The notes below the pieces were generated by a model. It saw nothing but the letters and a program-made list of their open reading frames with translations, searched no databases and was not told the DNA's origin. From an uncultured Bryobacterales bacterium (lineage in GTDB: Bacteria > Acidobacteriota > Terriglobia > Bryobacterales > UBA6623): 64,000 bases of DNA. Location: assembly GCA_958295955.1 (NCBI GenBank), contig OY282420.1, positions 3,610,435 to 3,674,434 on the forward strand, in the 5' to 3' direction. Below, piece by piece: positions 1 to 8,554 of this stretch. Numbering within the stretch: position 1 is the stretch's first letter; each line of letters starts with the position of its first letter. The position numbers and the translations under genes were made by a program.

Positions 1-242
1 CGCGCACCGGCAAATTCCCGGCTTTAGCCGGTCACCTGCTCACGGTCGGCGAAGAGACCGGGCATCTGGACAAGATGTTCGCGCGCATGGCCGACATCTA
101 CGACAAGGACACCCGCGCGGCCATCAAGCGCTTTACGGCGTTATTCGAGCCCGTTGTTATCCTTGTGATGGGCGTCATCGTGGGCGCCATGATTCTGAGC
201 ATCATGCTGGCGCTGACCAGCATCAATCAGATGGGGTTCTGA
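1..242 (+). CDS. gspF: Type II secretion inner-membrane protein GspF, C-terminal end (partial)
   Basis: The reading frame enters from the left edge (first full codon at base 3) and ends with TGA at 240-242, giving 79 residues. GspF is the polytopic inner-membrane platform protein of the type II secretion assembly complex. The visible part contains the conserved cytoplasmic stretch GEETGHLDKMF, followed by a basic segment and a long C-terminal membrane helix (about residues 48-72), which is the normal end of the GspF/PilC family. The stop codon overlaps the ATG of the next gene (TGATG), so translation is probably coupled to gspG. The gene order that follows confirms the assignment. Confidence 0.9.
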   Translation, partial: RTGKFPALAGHLLTVGEETGHLDKMFARMADIYDKDTRAAIKRFTALFEPVVILVMGVIVGAMILSIMLALTSINQMGF

Positions 243-649
243 TGGACTATGGAATGAAAACACGAAGGCGCAACCGCCGCGCGGGCATCACGCTGATCGA
301 GATGCTGGTGGTCGTCACGATCATCGCCTTGTTCGGCGCGATCGCTTTTCAACAGCTTGGACCGGAGGTCGAGAAAGGCCGGCGCGTGGCGGCGCAGACG
401 CAGGTCGACGCGTTTATGACGGCGTTGCAGCGCTACAACCTGCAGAACGCTCGATACCCCGCGACCGAAGAAGGCTTGCAAGCGATTCGACCGTTTCTCA
501 GTAAGGACATCCCTCTCGATCCTTGGGGAAACCCGTTTGTCTATAAATATCCGGGCGAGCACGGGTCCGACCCCGATGTGCTCAGCTACGGCGCGGACGG
601 GCAGCCGGGCGGCGAAGACGGCGCCGCCGACATCGTCAGTTGGCGCTAG
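242..649 (+). CDS. gspG: Major pseudopilin GspG
   Basis: This 135-residue protein is the major subunit of the periplasmic pseudopilus that pushes substrates through the secretin. The N-terminus has a basic leader (MKTRRRNRR) followed by AG/ITLIEMLVVVTIIAL, a prepilin-peptidase site with the conserved Glu five residues after the cleavage point and a hydrophobic helix. The C-terminal half holds the GspG signature: YPATEEGLQAI, DPWGNPFVYKYPG and a final D-rich calcium-loop region (SYGADGQPGGEDGAADI). The start overlaps the gspF stop; an internal Met at residue 5 is an alternative start. Length and motifs are typical of GspG. Confidence 0.96.
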   Translation: MDYGMKTRRRNRRAGITLIEMLVVVTIIALFGAIAFQQLGPEVEKGRRVAAQTQVDAFMTALQRYNLQNARYPATEEGLQAIRPFLSKDIPLDPWGNPFVYKYPGEHGSDPDVLSYGADGQPGGEDGAADIVSWR

Positions 650-659
650 ACGAGGCCTT

Positions 660-1115
660 GTGAGAGTCCGGGCGCGGCCCGTGCAGGCCGGCATCACCTT
701 GATCGAGATGTTGGTCGTGATGACGCTCATCGGGTTGGCGGTGGGCATCGCTTATCCGACGGTGAGCGGCGGGCTGTCGGAAATTCGGCTGCGCGGGGCG
801 GCAGAGGAGGCGCAGACGTTTTTTCTGCAGGCGAAGCAATATGCCGACCGGCGGCAGGAAGTCGTTCAACTCACCATCGACCCCGAGGGCAACCTCCTGC
901 GCGCGTTGTCGGAGACCGGGCGTTGGCTGGAGACGTTGGAGTTCAAGGACGGCATCGCGGTCGCCGGCCGCAATGAGGCGCACAGCGTGATTTTGTTTCC
1001 GGGGAGTCCGCCGCCGGCGTTCGAGTTGATGCTGGCTGCGGGAGAGGGTGAGCGTTTGGGGTTTCGCGTGAACGTTCTGACCGGTCTGCCGGAGGAATGG
1101 GAGGGCGGCGAATGA
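660..1115 (+). CDS. gspH: Minor pseudopilin GspH
   Basis: A 151-residue type IV prepilin-like protein. I chose the GTG at 660, eleven bases after the gspG stop, because it places a short basic leader (VRVRARPVQAG) directly before the processing site AG/ITLIEMLVVMTLIGLAVGI; no ATG lies between the upstream gene and this site. After the helix comes a low-similarity globular domain with a GspH-like beta-rich end. It lies between gspG and gspI, the standard place of gspH. The last four bases overlap the gspI start (ATGA). The family call rests on the leader and on gene order, since GspH globular domains diverge strongly. Confidence 0.88.
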   Translation: MRVRARPVQAGITLIEMLVVMTLIGLAVGIAYPTVSGGLSEIRLRGAAEEAQTFFLQAKQYADRRQEVVQLTIDPEGNLLRALSETGRWLETLEFKDGIAVAGRNEAHSVILFPGSPPPAFELMLAAGEGERLGFRVNVLTGLPEEWEGGE

Positions 1116-1504
1116 GCCGGCGCGGAAAACGAGAGGGCTTCTCGCTGCTGGAGATGATCGTGGCCATTGCGCTGCTCGGACTGGCGGTTACCGGGCTGAT
1201 TGCGATGATCGGCTCGTCGCTCGCAGGGGCGGCGATGACGCGCGAATATGCGCGGGCGGCCATGCTGGCGAAAACGCGCATGAACGAGCTGCTGACGATG
1301 CGGCCGATTCCGTTGGGAACTGCGCTGCGGGGCAGCTTCGACGAGGCGTCCGGATGGGAGGCCGCGGCGGAGCCTGTCTTGGCCTATGGGATGAGCGCGA
1401 CCGGCAGTCGACTTGTGCGCATCGATCTGAAGATTTGGTGGGAATCGGGCGGCGAGCGCAAGTCGGTCGACTTCGAGGGCTACCGGCGGGTGCGGGTCCG
1501 ATGA
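1112..1504 (+). CDS. gspI: Minor pseudopilin GspI
   Basis: A 130-residue minor pseudopilin of the tip complex (GspI-J-K) of the type II pseudopilus. The ATG at 1112 overlaps the gspH stop; an in-frame ATG at 1097 would add five residues before the basic leader and is less likely. The leader SRRGKREG precedes the processed N-terminus FSLLEMIVAIALLGLAVTGL, which keeps the Glu at +5. Downstream there is the GspI-type feature RMNELLT (substrate-groove region of the family) and a strand-rich C-terminus. The stop overlaps the gspJ ATG by four bases (ATGA at 1501-1504), so the two are translationally coupled. Confidence 0.9.
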   Translation: MSRRGKREGFSLLEMIVAIALLGLAVTGLIAMIGSSLAGAAMTREYARAAMLAKTRMNELLTMRPIPLGTALRGSFDEASGWEAAAEPVLAYGMSATGSRLVRIDLKIWWESGGERKSVDFEGYRRVRVR

Positions 1505-2259
1505 GGCCGCGGCGTTCGCGGCGGGCCGGAATGACTCTGGTCGAGGTGCTCGTTGCGTTTACCTTGCTGGGGTTGCTTTCGCTGGGCTTGGTGACGGCGT
1601 TGCAAACCGGCGTCGGCGCGTGGCGGGATTCGCGGGAAGCCCTCTCGCTCGACCGCCGCATCGCCAACGCGAACAACCTTCTCCATGCCGAGTTGGCCGG
1701 ACTCGTGCCGGTTTTGGCCGAGCCGCCGCCGTATCGACGGGGCATCTCCAGGTTTCCCTTTTTTCACGGGGAGCCGACGGAAATGCGCTTCGTTTCGTCG
1801 TACTCGCTGGAGGCGGGAGTGCGCGCGGGGCTGCGCATCGTGGAGTTGTCGGTGATTTCCGGCGATGAAGGCCGGCGGCTGATCCTGAATGAATTGCCGT
1901 ATCGAGGGCCGCGCAGCGTTGGCGTTTTCGCGCTGCAATCCGTGCCGGAGCGGACGAGCTTTTCCGGACGGCGCATAATTTTCACGCCGGTTCGGGCGCG
2001 CGCGGATTCGTTGATCGCCGCCGATCGGTTGAGTTTCTGCCGGTTTTCTTACTTGAGGTATCCGCGCGAGCGGGAGGCTCCGGGAGAATGGATTCCCGTC
2101 TGGGACGATTTGCAGAACGTGCCCGTAGCGGTACGGTTGGAAATGGCTCCGGCGGCGGTCGAGGCCGGGTTGCAGCCGGTGACGATCACCGCGCAGATTC
2201 GAGCGGAATACGCCCCGCAGGATCCGCTGCAGCGGTTGCTGCGGTTGATAGGGAGATAG
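1501..2259 (+). CDS. gspJ: Minor pseudopilin GspJ
   Basis: A 252-residue minor pseudopilin. The start at 1501 coincides with the gspI stop; the frame stays open further upstream but that part overlaps gspI and lacks leader features. The leader RPRRSRRAG is followed by MTLVEVLVAFTLLGLLSLGL, a prepilin processing site with Met at +1 and Glu at +5. The globular part is longer than in GspH/I, as usual for GspJ, and contains WRDSREALSLDRRIANANN, comparable to the family's conserved region after the helix. GspJ forms the tip complex with GspI and GspK. Confidence 0.88.
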   Translation: MRPRRSRRAGMTLVEVLVAFTLLGLLSLGLVTALQTGVGAWRDSREALSLDRRIANANNLLHAELAGLVPVLAEPPPYRRGISRFPFFHGEPTEMRFVSSYSLEAGVRAGLRIVELSVISGDEGRRLILNELPYRGPRSVGVFALQSVPERTSFSGRRIIFTPVRARADSLIAADRLSFCRFSYLRYPREREAPGEWIPVWDDLQNVPVAVRLEMAPAAVEAGLQPVTITAQIRAEYAPQDPLQRLLRLIGR

Positions 2260-2266
2260 GCGCACG

Positions 2267-3307
2267 ATGCGCAGAGGAGCTTCCGGGGGACTCGCCGGCG
2301 CCGGCCGGCGCAGCGGCTCGGCGCTGCTCGCCGTGCTGTGGGCCGTCATCGCTCTCACGGCGGTCGGCTTCGCGCTCTCGACCGCCGTGCGCAACGAAAT
2401 CGACCGCGCCTCGTTGAGCGTCGATTCGACCAAGGCGTATTTCCTGGCTCACGGCGCCATCGAGGCCGCGATGCAGCGTATTGTGCGGCCTACGGACCCG
2501 GATAAGCCGGATGAGGGTTTTGCGGTCGGCCAACGTTTTATGCGCTTCCAGTTCGCGAGCGGCAGCGCCGACGTCGAAATTGTCGGCGAAAGCGGCAAGC
2601 TGGACATCAACCAGGCGTCTCCCGAGGCGCTGGCGCGGCTGCTCGCCTCGTCGGGCATGGACAGCGGCCGGGCGTTGGCGTTGGCGGCGGCGATTGCGGA
2701 TTTTCGCGCGCGCTTGAAGCAAGGCGAGGCCCGGCTGTACGTCCCGCCCGAGGGCGAGCAAATAAATCTGTCTCCCGGTTCGTCTTTCGACAGGCAACCT
2801 ACGTCTATCCAAGAGACGGAGGAACTTCTTGCGATCCCGGGGATCACGCCGGATCTGCTTTACGGCTCCTTCCGTGAGGCGCAACGGCCGGCGCCCGGCG
2901 GCAGACGCGGAAAAGTTCAGCCGCGCCTGCTGAGGACGGGCGGCCTGATGCGCAACTTGACCACCAGGGGATCGACAGTCGTGAACGCCAATTATGCCTC
3001 GCCCGAAATGCTCATGGCGGCCGGCCTGACGCCCGATCTCGTGCGCGCGGTCGAAGACGTTCGGGCCGTACGGCCGTTGACGCCGGACGATCCGGGCATG
3101 GAAAACCTGGGCGGGTCCGGCGCCGGGATTCGACTGGGGCTCGGCGGCGGGTCGCAGCGTTATACCCTCACGGCTACCGCGCGTTTGGCCGCCGCCGGCG
3201 CGCAGGAGGCGCGGGCGGTGCGGTCGGTTGCGGCGGTCGTGGAGTTGGGGGCTTCCAATGGACCCGACCCGATCCGCATCGTGCGCTGGTACGACCGGCC
3301 GTTTTAG
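2267..3307 (+). CDS. gspK: Minor pseudopilin GspK
   Basis: A 346-residue protein seven bases after gspJ. GspK caps the pseudopilus tip. It has a basic leader, a hydrophobic segment SALLAVLWAVIALTAVGFAL and the GspK-typical stretch GESGKLDINQASPEALARLL, the entry to its helical domain. As is usual for GspK, the residue at +5 of the processed N-terminus is not the Glu found in the other pseudopilins. A second DINQAS-like motif occurs in the C-terminal half (VVNANYASPEMLMAAGL), matching the two-subdomain fold. A 54-bp spacer follows before gspL. Confidence 0.92.
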   Translation: MRRGASGGLAGAGRRSGSALLAVLWAVIALTAVGFALSTAVRNEIDRASLSVDSTKAYFLAHGAIEAAMQRIVRPTDPDKPDEGFAVGQRFMRFQFASGSADVEIVGESGKLDINQASPEALARLLASSGMDSGRALALAAAIADFRARLKQGEARLYVPPEGEQINLSPGSSFDRQPTSIQETEELLAIPGITPDLLYGSFREAQRPAPGGRRGKVQPRLLRTGGLMRNLTTRGSTVVNANYASPEMLMAAGLTPDLVRAVEDVRAVRPLTPDDPGMENLGGSGAGIRLGLGGGSQRYTLTATARLAAAGAQEARAVRSVAAVVELGASNGPDPIRIVRWYDRPF

Positions 3308-3361
3308 TTTCCGCCGCACTTTTTCTTTTGGAGGCAAGGGTCTTTCAGAGGCAACGGCAAG

Positions 3362-4837
3362 ATGTTGAACGCGGTCAAGCGCTGGGGAACGGGTTGCGGG
3401 ATCGAGATCCGCGGCCATGACCTCGTTGTCGTGGCGGTAAAATCCCGCCCCGGCGGCGTGCGCATACTCGGGCGCTGCGTGATTGCCGGGTTCCGCACGC
3501 GCGAACCCCGCGAGTGGGGCGCCGAGTACTCCCGATTTTTGAAAGAGCTCGGTCTCGATCACGTGGCGGCGACGGTGTGCTTGCCGCGCCGGGAAGTGAT
3601 CGTTCGCCGCCTGCAATTGCCGGCGATGAGTCGCAAAGAGACGGCCGCGGCGGTCGCCCTGCAGCTTGAAACGCTTCATCCGTTTGGAGATGAAGATATC
3701 TACCATGCGTATGCGCCGGTGAACGGCGGCCGGCCGGCGGCGGACCGGGTTTCGCTGATGGTCGTGATTGCGGAATCCTCGGTCGTCGACGGTTATGCGG
3801 ATCGCTTTGCGGCGGCCGGAATCGCCGCGGCCTCGTTCAGCGTGGCCGCGGCGGCGCTGCACACGGCTTTGCGGGTTCGTTGGGACCAGCCGCCTGCTCC
3901 CCTGGTGATCGGCGATTTGCGGGCCGACCGGCTGGAGCTTTACGGCGAAGCGCCGGGGCGCGGGGCTTGGACCTCGGAATTCGATCTGGCGGCAGTGCCC
4001 GCGGGCCGCGCTATGCAACTGGCGTATTCCGATTTGCGCCTGACGCCCGCGGCGCCGGCCGCGTTGGTCGTCAGCGGCGAATCCGATGCTCTCCCGGAGT
4101 TTCCGGGATTTGAAAAGAAATCTGCCGAGGCATTGCTTCCCGCCCCGCTGGAATCGCCCCGGGAATTCGATTTGAGCCGCGATTTGGCGGCGATGGCCGT
4201 GGCTTTGGAATCCGCCTGCCCCTACCTGGGGTGGCGGGCGAATTTGCTGCCGGTCGGGCGCAGGGAGGCGAACTCGCGGCTGATGTACGCCCCGACGGCG
4301 GCATTGTTGGCGTTGCTTTGTTTGCTGGGGTTGGCTTTCGCCGCCCGTCCGCTGATCCAGAACGGCGCGTATGCGGGCCGCCTCGAAGCCGAGACCAATC
4401 GTCTCGACCGTATCGTGTTCGAGGTTGAGAAAAACCACAAGCAGACGGGCGATGCGCAGGAAAAATTAGAGCAGTTGCAAAGGCTCCGCGCGCGTACGGA
4501 GATCGACATGCGGATGCTGAGCGAGCTGTCGGAGCGGATTCCCGATACGGTCTGGCTCGACAATCTGGAAGTCGACGATTCCGGGATCCAAATCCGGGGC
4601 ACGGCGCCGGAGGCCGCGCCGTTGCTCGCGTTCATCGACGAATCCTTGACTCTCACCGGCGCGAAGTTCTCGCGCTCGCTGAGCGTGACCGAAGACGGCG
4701 AGCGGTTTCAAATTGCAGCGGAACGCCGCCCGCTGAGCTTGACGGCGGTCCCGCCCTTGGGATCGGCCGCGGCCGCGGCGCAGGATGCCGGCGAAAGCGC
4801 CGGGGGCGTCGAGTCGGCCGAAGGCGGGCAGCCATGA
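3362..4837 (+). CDS. gspL: Type II secretion assembly protein, GspL/PilM-PilN type
   Basis: A 491-residue protein with a cytoplasmic actin-like (PilM/GspL) N-terminal part, residues about 1-290, including VCLPRREVIVRRLQLPA, the equivalent of the conserved block before the first ATP-fold helix. A single membrane helix lies near residues 307-328 (TAALLALLCLLGLAFAARPL). It is followed by a coiled-coil stretch (EAETNRLDRIVFEVEKNHKQ) and a PilN-like ferredoxin-type fold (VWLDNLEVDDSGIQIRGTA). The protein should link the ATPase GspE to the inner-membrane platform. It overlaps the next gene by four bases. The symbol is by position and domain order; it could equally be called a PilM/PilN fusion. Confidence 0.8.
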   Translation: MLNAVKRWGTGCGIEIRGHDLVVVAVKSRPGGVRILGRCVIAGFRTREPREWGAEYSRFLKELGLDHVAATVCLPRREVIVRRLQLPAMSRKETAAAVALQLETLHPFGDEDIYHAYAPVNGGRPAADRVSLMVVIAESSVVDGYADRFAAAGIAAASFSVAAAALHTALRVRWDQPPAPLVIGDLRADRLELYGEAPGRGAWTSEFDLAAVPAGRAMQLAYSDLRLTPAAPAALVVSGESDALPEFPGFEKKSAEALLPAPLESPREFDLSRDLAAMAVALESACPYLGWRANLLPVGRREANSRLMYAPTAALLALLCLLGLAFAARPLIQNGAYAGRLEAETNRLDRIVFEVEKNHKQTGDAQEKLEQLQRLRARTEIDMRMLSELSERIPDTVWLDNLEVDDSGIQIRGTAPEAAPLLAFIDESLTLTGAKFSRSLSVTEDGERFQIAAERRPLSLTAVPPLGSAAAAAQDAGESAGGVESAEGGQP

Positions 4838-5436
4838 GGCAACTTACGGAACGGGAAAAGCGGATGTTGCTGCTTTTGGCGCCGGCGCTTCTCGCGGCCG
4901 GCTTTTGGCAGTTCGGAATCCGGTCGCCGCAAAGCGGGGGGATGCCGTCCGGCGGTTCGCTCGAGGCGCAAGAGCAGCGTTTCGAATTGGTGCGCGAGCA
5001 GGCCGGCCGGAAGCCGCTCAGCGACGCCGAATATCGAGCGGTCGAACAGGCTCTGGAAAAGATCGAGGGACTCCTGCTCGGTTCGGCTACGCCGGCGTTG
5101 GCGCAGGCGGAGATGCAGTCGCTGCTGGGCGATTTGCTCAAAGACGAAGGCATCGTGATGCGCAATTCACGATTCGGGACGGTCGCGCCGGAGGGCGAAC
5201 ACTATGCGCAAGTTCCGCTGACGGTCGATTTTACTTGTGCGATCGAGCAGCTTGTGAATCTGATGGCGGCCATTGCAAATGCGCCGAAGCTGCTGACCAC
5301 CCGCAGCTTTCGGCTCGAGCAGGGCAATGAGGAGACGAAGGCGGTGAGTGTCCAAATGACGGTTTCCGGGTACCTTCCCGTTGAGCGCGCTCCTGAGTTG
5401 GCTGCGCGCGCCGCGAAAACGAGGGTAGGTCTGTGA
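4834..5436 (+). CDS. gspM: GspM/PilO-like inner-membrane assembly protein
   Basis: A 200-residue bitopic protein: short basic cytoplasmic tail (MRQLTEREKRM), one membrane helix (LLLLAPALLAAGFWQFGI, about residues 11-28), a helical linker, and a periplasmic ferredoxin-like domain in the C-terminal half. This is the layout of GspM and PilO, which pair with GspL/PilN. The start overlaps the gspL stop (ATGA) and the stop overlaps the next start (GTGA), so translation is coupled on both sides. Sequence conservation in this family is low, so the assignment depends on topology and position. Confidence 0.72.
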   Translation: MRQLTEREKRMLLLLAPALLAAGFWQFGIRSPQSGGMPSGGSLEAQEQRFELVREQAGRKPLSDAEYRAVEQALEKIEGLLLGSATPALAQAEMQSLLGDLLKDEGIVMRNSRFGTVAPEGEHYAQVPLTVDFTCAIEQLVNLMAAIANAPKLLTTRSFRLEQGNEETKAVSVQMTVSGYLPVERAPELAARAAKTRVGL

Positions 5437-6206
5437 AGAAGAAGCTCGGATTGGTCAACGTTCTCCTTGTGGCGTTGTTCGTTTGGGGCTGTCTGGTTTT
5501 CCGCGGGCAGTACGAGCGCGCCCGGCAGCGGTACGAGATTTTCGATGCCGCGGCAGAAACGGCGGAACCGCCGGTGATGCCCGCTCCGGCTGAGGCGCCT
5601 GCCGTTCGGGCCGTGGATTATGCGCCGATTTCGCAGCGTCTGTTGTTGTCGCGGGACCGCAATCCCGTGATCGAAGTGATTGTTCCCGATGAACGGGATG
5701 TCGAGCGGCCGCAGCCTCCATTGTTGGGCGGGGTAGTCGATTTGGGCGACGGCCCGCTGGCGCTGCTGGCGCCGGATGCCAAAACGCCGCCTCGCTGGAC
5801 CGGCGTGGGAGAAAAAGTCGGCGAATATACCCTGCAGGCGTTCGCCGAGGATACGTTGACGCTTGACTGGAACGGCGAAAGTATCGAGTTGCAGCGGTCC
5901 GAGCTGGCCGCGGTGAAGTTCGACCGGCGCGAGGAGAGAGCGGCGAGCAGAAAAACGGCGGGCAACGGTTCGGCAAATCGCCAGGCGGCCGCTTCCCGGT
6001 CCGGCGAGGCGGCGTCGAACCTTACGGCATCGAGCGATGTCGTCGAAAAGGGCAAATACGTAATCGGCAGACAGTTGAGCTCGGGCGGGTATGCGGCCGA
6101 TGCGAACGACGGCGCCCGGGACGGCGTCGAGTACAAAGGCTATGTGCGCCGGGTGCGGGTGACGCCGTTCGGCTCTCAGCACTGGTGGGAAAAGAAGGAG
6201 CAGTAA
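5433..6206 (+). CDS. GspC/PilP-like type II secretion protein
   Basis: A 257-residue protein that starts with GTG overlapping the gspM stop. It has an N-terminal membrane anchor (LVNVLLVALFVWGCLVF), a Pro/Ala-rich linker (about residues 45-65) and a small beta domain (PLLGGVVDLGDGPLALLA ... GEKVGEYTLQAFAEDTLTLD) that resembles the homology-region domain of GspC or PilP, which docks to the secretin. A long low-complexity tail (residues about 165-257) is rich in Arg, Ala and Ser. Its place just before gspD fits a secretin-coupling role. GspC versus PilP cannot be decided by eye. Confidence 0.65.
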   Translation: MKKKLGLVNVLLVALFVWGCLVFRGQYERARQRYEIFDAAAETAEPPVMPAPAEAPAVRAVDYAPISQRLLLSRDRNPVIEVIVPDERDVERPQPPLLGGVVDLGDGPLALLAPDAKTPPRWTGVGEKVGEYTLQAFAEDTLTLDWNGESIELQRSELAAVKFDRREERAASRKTAGNGSANRQAAASRSGEAASNLTASSDVVEKGKYVIGRQLSSGGYAADANDGARDGVEYKGYVRRVRVTPFGSQHWWEKKEQ

Positions 6207-6277
6207 AGAGACGAGGCCGGGATCTTGACCGGCGCGAGACGGGGTTGGCCTTCACAGGAGTTCCAAGCGAGAAGAAA

Positions 6278-8554
6278 ATGAAAAATTCATTGCAGCATTG
6301 CCGGTGGTTACTGACGTTGGCGGCCGTCGTGTCGTTCACGGCGTTCGCGCAACAACAGCCTGCCGGCCCGCAAGGCGGCGATCAGCCGGCAAACATTTCG
6401 TTCAACAATTTCCGCGACGCCGGCATGTTCGACGTGATCGACGTCCTGGCGCGAAAGCTCCAGATCAACTACATCATCGATCCGGCGGTCTCCGACGGTT
6501 CGGTCACGATCAACACCTATGGGCAGCTTCTCGAAAGCGATATCTTTCCGCTGCTGGAAACGATTTTGCGCATGAACGGGGCTGTTGCCGTACAGGTGGG
6601 CAACACTTACCGCATCGTGCCGCTGGAAGGCGTGACGCAGGCGCCGATCAGCCCGCAAACCGATGCGCAAGACCTGCCGCCCGATGAGCGCATGGTGCTG
6701 AACGCGATTCGCTTGAACTATTCTTCGGCGACGGACCTCGGCGAGGTGTTGGCGCCTTTTCTTGGCGAGGGCGGCAAATTTCAGGTCGTCGCCCAAGCCA
6801 ATACCTTGATTGTGCTCGACAACAGCCGCAACATGCGGCGGACGATGGAGCTGATCGCACTGTTCGATACCGCCGATATGGCGCGTCAGCGCATGCGTCT
6901 GTTCAGCGTGGAAAACAGCTTGGCGATCATGTTGGCGGAAGAGCTTGACAGCGTTTTCCGAGCGTTTTCGCTTTCGGAGGAACAGTTGGCGATTCAGTTC
7001 GTACCCTTGCCCCGCATCAATTCGATCCTCGTGGTCAGCTCGAATGCCGGCGTTTTCGACGAGGTGGAGGATTGGGTCGACAAGCTCGACAACGCGGTAA
7101 CGGTCGGCGGCGTTCAAAACTTCATCTACCGCGTGCAATACGGACTCGCCACAGACCTTGCGGGCACGATCATGCAGCTCTACGGCTTGTACGGCGGCTA
7201 CGGGGGCGGCTATGGGGGCTACGGCGGTTATGGCGGGGGCATGGGCGGCGGTTACGGGGGATACGGCGGCGGTTACGGCGGCGGTTATGGCGGGGGCATG
7301 GGCGGCGGTTACGGCGGCGGTTATGGCGGTTATGGCGGGGGCATGGGCGGCTATGGGGGCTACGGCGGTTATGGCGGCGGCATGGGCGGCGGTTACGGGG
7401 GCTACGGCGGCGGTGGCGGCGGATTCATCCAGATTCCCGGCTTGAGCCAGGGGCCGCAGATGCGCTCCCCGGCGGCTGCGCAAGGTGCGGCGGACGCGAC
7501 CGGAGCGCTGCTCGGCGCGACGGAAGGCGCTGCTGAGTCCATGACTCGGGGCATCCGCATCGTTCCGGATTACGTGAACAATCTCATCGTGGTGCAATCG
7601 ACGCAGCAGGAATGGGAAGTGATCAACAAGACGCTGCAAGAGCTCGACTTCCCTCCGCGGCAAGTGTTGATCGACGCCAAGATCTATGAGGTGAGCTTGA
7701 ACGGCGCTTTGTCGAGCGGCGTGTCCGCGTACTTGCGGAACCGCTCGACTCCGCGGGTCAACGGCAAGTTTACCGCCAGTTTCAGCGAAGTGGGAGCGGT
7801 GAAATTGAATATCGGGATGCTCGTTGGCAACACGCGGGAGTTGGCGCTGTTTCTAGGCGGGACTGAGATGCAAGGCAGGAGCCGGGTGATTTCGGCGCCG
7901 TCCGTGATTGCCACCGACAATATCCCGGCGACAATTACAGTGGGCGAATCGATCCCCACGCTGGCGTCGCAGGCTTTGGCGGGCGGCGCTCAGGCGGACG
8001 GCTCGTCGCTGTTCACCAACACGATCAATAACGTGCAGACCGGCGTAACCTTGGCGATCACGGCGCGGGTTAACGCCTCCGGTATCGTGACCATGATTAT
8101 CAATCAGGAAGTCTCGGCGCCCACGGGAGTTAGCGGGGCGATCCAGTCTCCGACGATCAGGCGCAGAAACGTTAGTACGCAGGTGACCGTAGGGGACGGC
8201 GACACGGTGGCGATCGGCGGCATCATCCAAGAGACGAACACCTACGGGGCGAGCCGCGTGCCCGTGCTGGGCAGAATCCCCGTGCTTGGACGCGCGTTCG
8301 GCAGCACGACTCAATCGACCAGCAAGACCGAATTGATCGTGCTGCTCGAGCCCCACGTGATTTATGACGAAAACGAGATCGCCGGCGCGACCGAGGAATT
8401 GAAGAACCGTATGAAAAATGTCCGGCGGGTGATGCGCAAGGTCGATGCGCGATCAGAAAACGTTGCTGAAAATTCCGTAGCTGAAAAGCAGCCCCAGGAG
8501 TCCGGCGAAGACCACGTAGTAGAGCATGGGCACGATGGTGCGCCGGATCAGTAA
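6278..8554 (+). CDS. gspD: Type II secretion outer-membrane secretin GspD with Gly/Tyr-rich insert
   Basis: A 758-residue secretin, the outer-membrane channel of the system. The ATG at 6278 gives a clear signal peptide ([15 protein letters not shown]); the frame is open to 6185 but that part overlaps the previous gene. Domains: N0 ([20 protein letters not shown]), N1-N3 repeats, then the secretin core from about residue 460 ([13 protein letters not shown]) to the C-terminus, with the typical [18 protein letters not shown] and [11 protein letters not shown] blocks. Residues about 303-383 are an almost pure Gly/Tyr/Met tract inside the N3 region. The last ~100 bases overlap the convergent permease gene, adding a charged tail after the usual secretin end. 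Confidence 0.95.
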   Translation: MKNSLQHCRWLLTLAAVVSFTAFAQQQPAGPQGGDQPANISFNNFRDAGMFDVIDVLARKLQINYIIDPAVSDGSVTINTYGQLLESDIFPLLETILRMNGAVAVQVGNTYRIVPLEGVTQAPISPQTDAQDLPPDERMVLNAIRLNYSSATDLGEVLAPFLGEGGKFQVVAQANTLIVLDNSRNMRRTMELIALFDTADMARQRMRLFSVENSLAIMLAEELDSVFRAFSLSEEQLAIQFVPLPRINSILVVSSNAGVFDEVEDWVDKLDNAVTVGGVQNFIYRVQYGLATDLAGTIMQLYGLYGGYGGGYGGYGGYGGGMGGGYGGYGGGYGGGYGGGMGGGYGGGYGGYGGGMGGYGGYGGYGGGMGGGYGGYGGGGGGFIQIPGLSQGPQMRSPAAAQGAADATGALLGATEGAAESMTRGIRIVPDYVNNLIVVQSTQQEWEVINKTLQELDFPPRQVLIDAKIYEVSLNGALSSGVSAYLRNRSTPRVNGKFTASFSEVGAVKLNIGMLVGNTRELALFLGGTEMQGRSRVISAPSVIATDNIPATITVGESIPTLASQALAGGAQADGSSLFTNTINNVQTGVTLAITARVNASGIVTMIINQEVSAPTGVSGAIQSPTIRRRNVSTQVTVGDGDTVAIGGIIQETNTYGASRVPVLGRIPVLGRAFGSTTQSTSKTELIVLLEPHVIYDENEIAGATEELKNRMKNVRRVMRKVDARSENVAENSVAEKQPQESGEDHVVEHGHDGAPDQ
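7186..7425 (+). repeat. Gly-Tyr(-Met) codon repeat inside gspD
   Basis: About 240 bases made of degenerate GGC-GGT-TAC and GGC-GGG-GGC-ATG-GGC codon blocks. They encode GGYGG, GGMGG and GGYGGY units with no other residue types for about 80 positions. Codon variation between units is synonymous, so the tract is kept at protein level. It sits between the strand [11 protein letters not shown] and FIQIPGLSQ of the third periplasmic N domain. Confidence 0.9.

Noticed and set aside
2186-4438. 750-codon minus-strand open frame across gspJ-gspL
   Set aside because: Shadow of the high-GC gsp genes. Low-complexity Arg/Gln/Pro composition and no recognisable motif.
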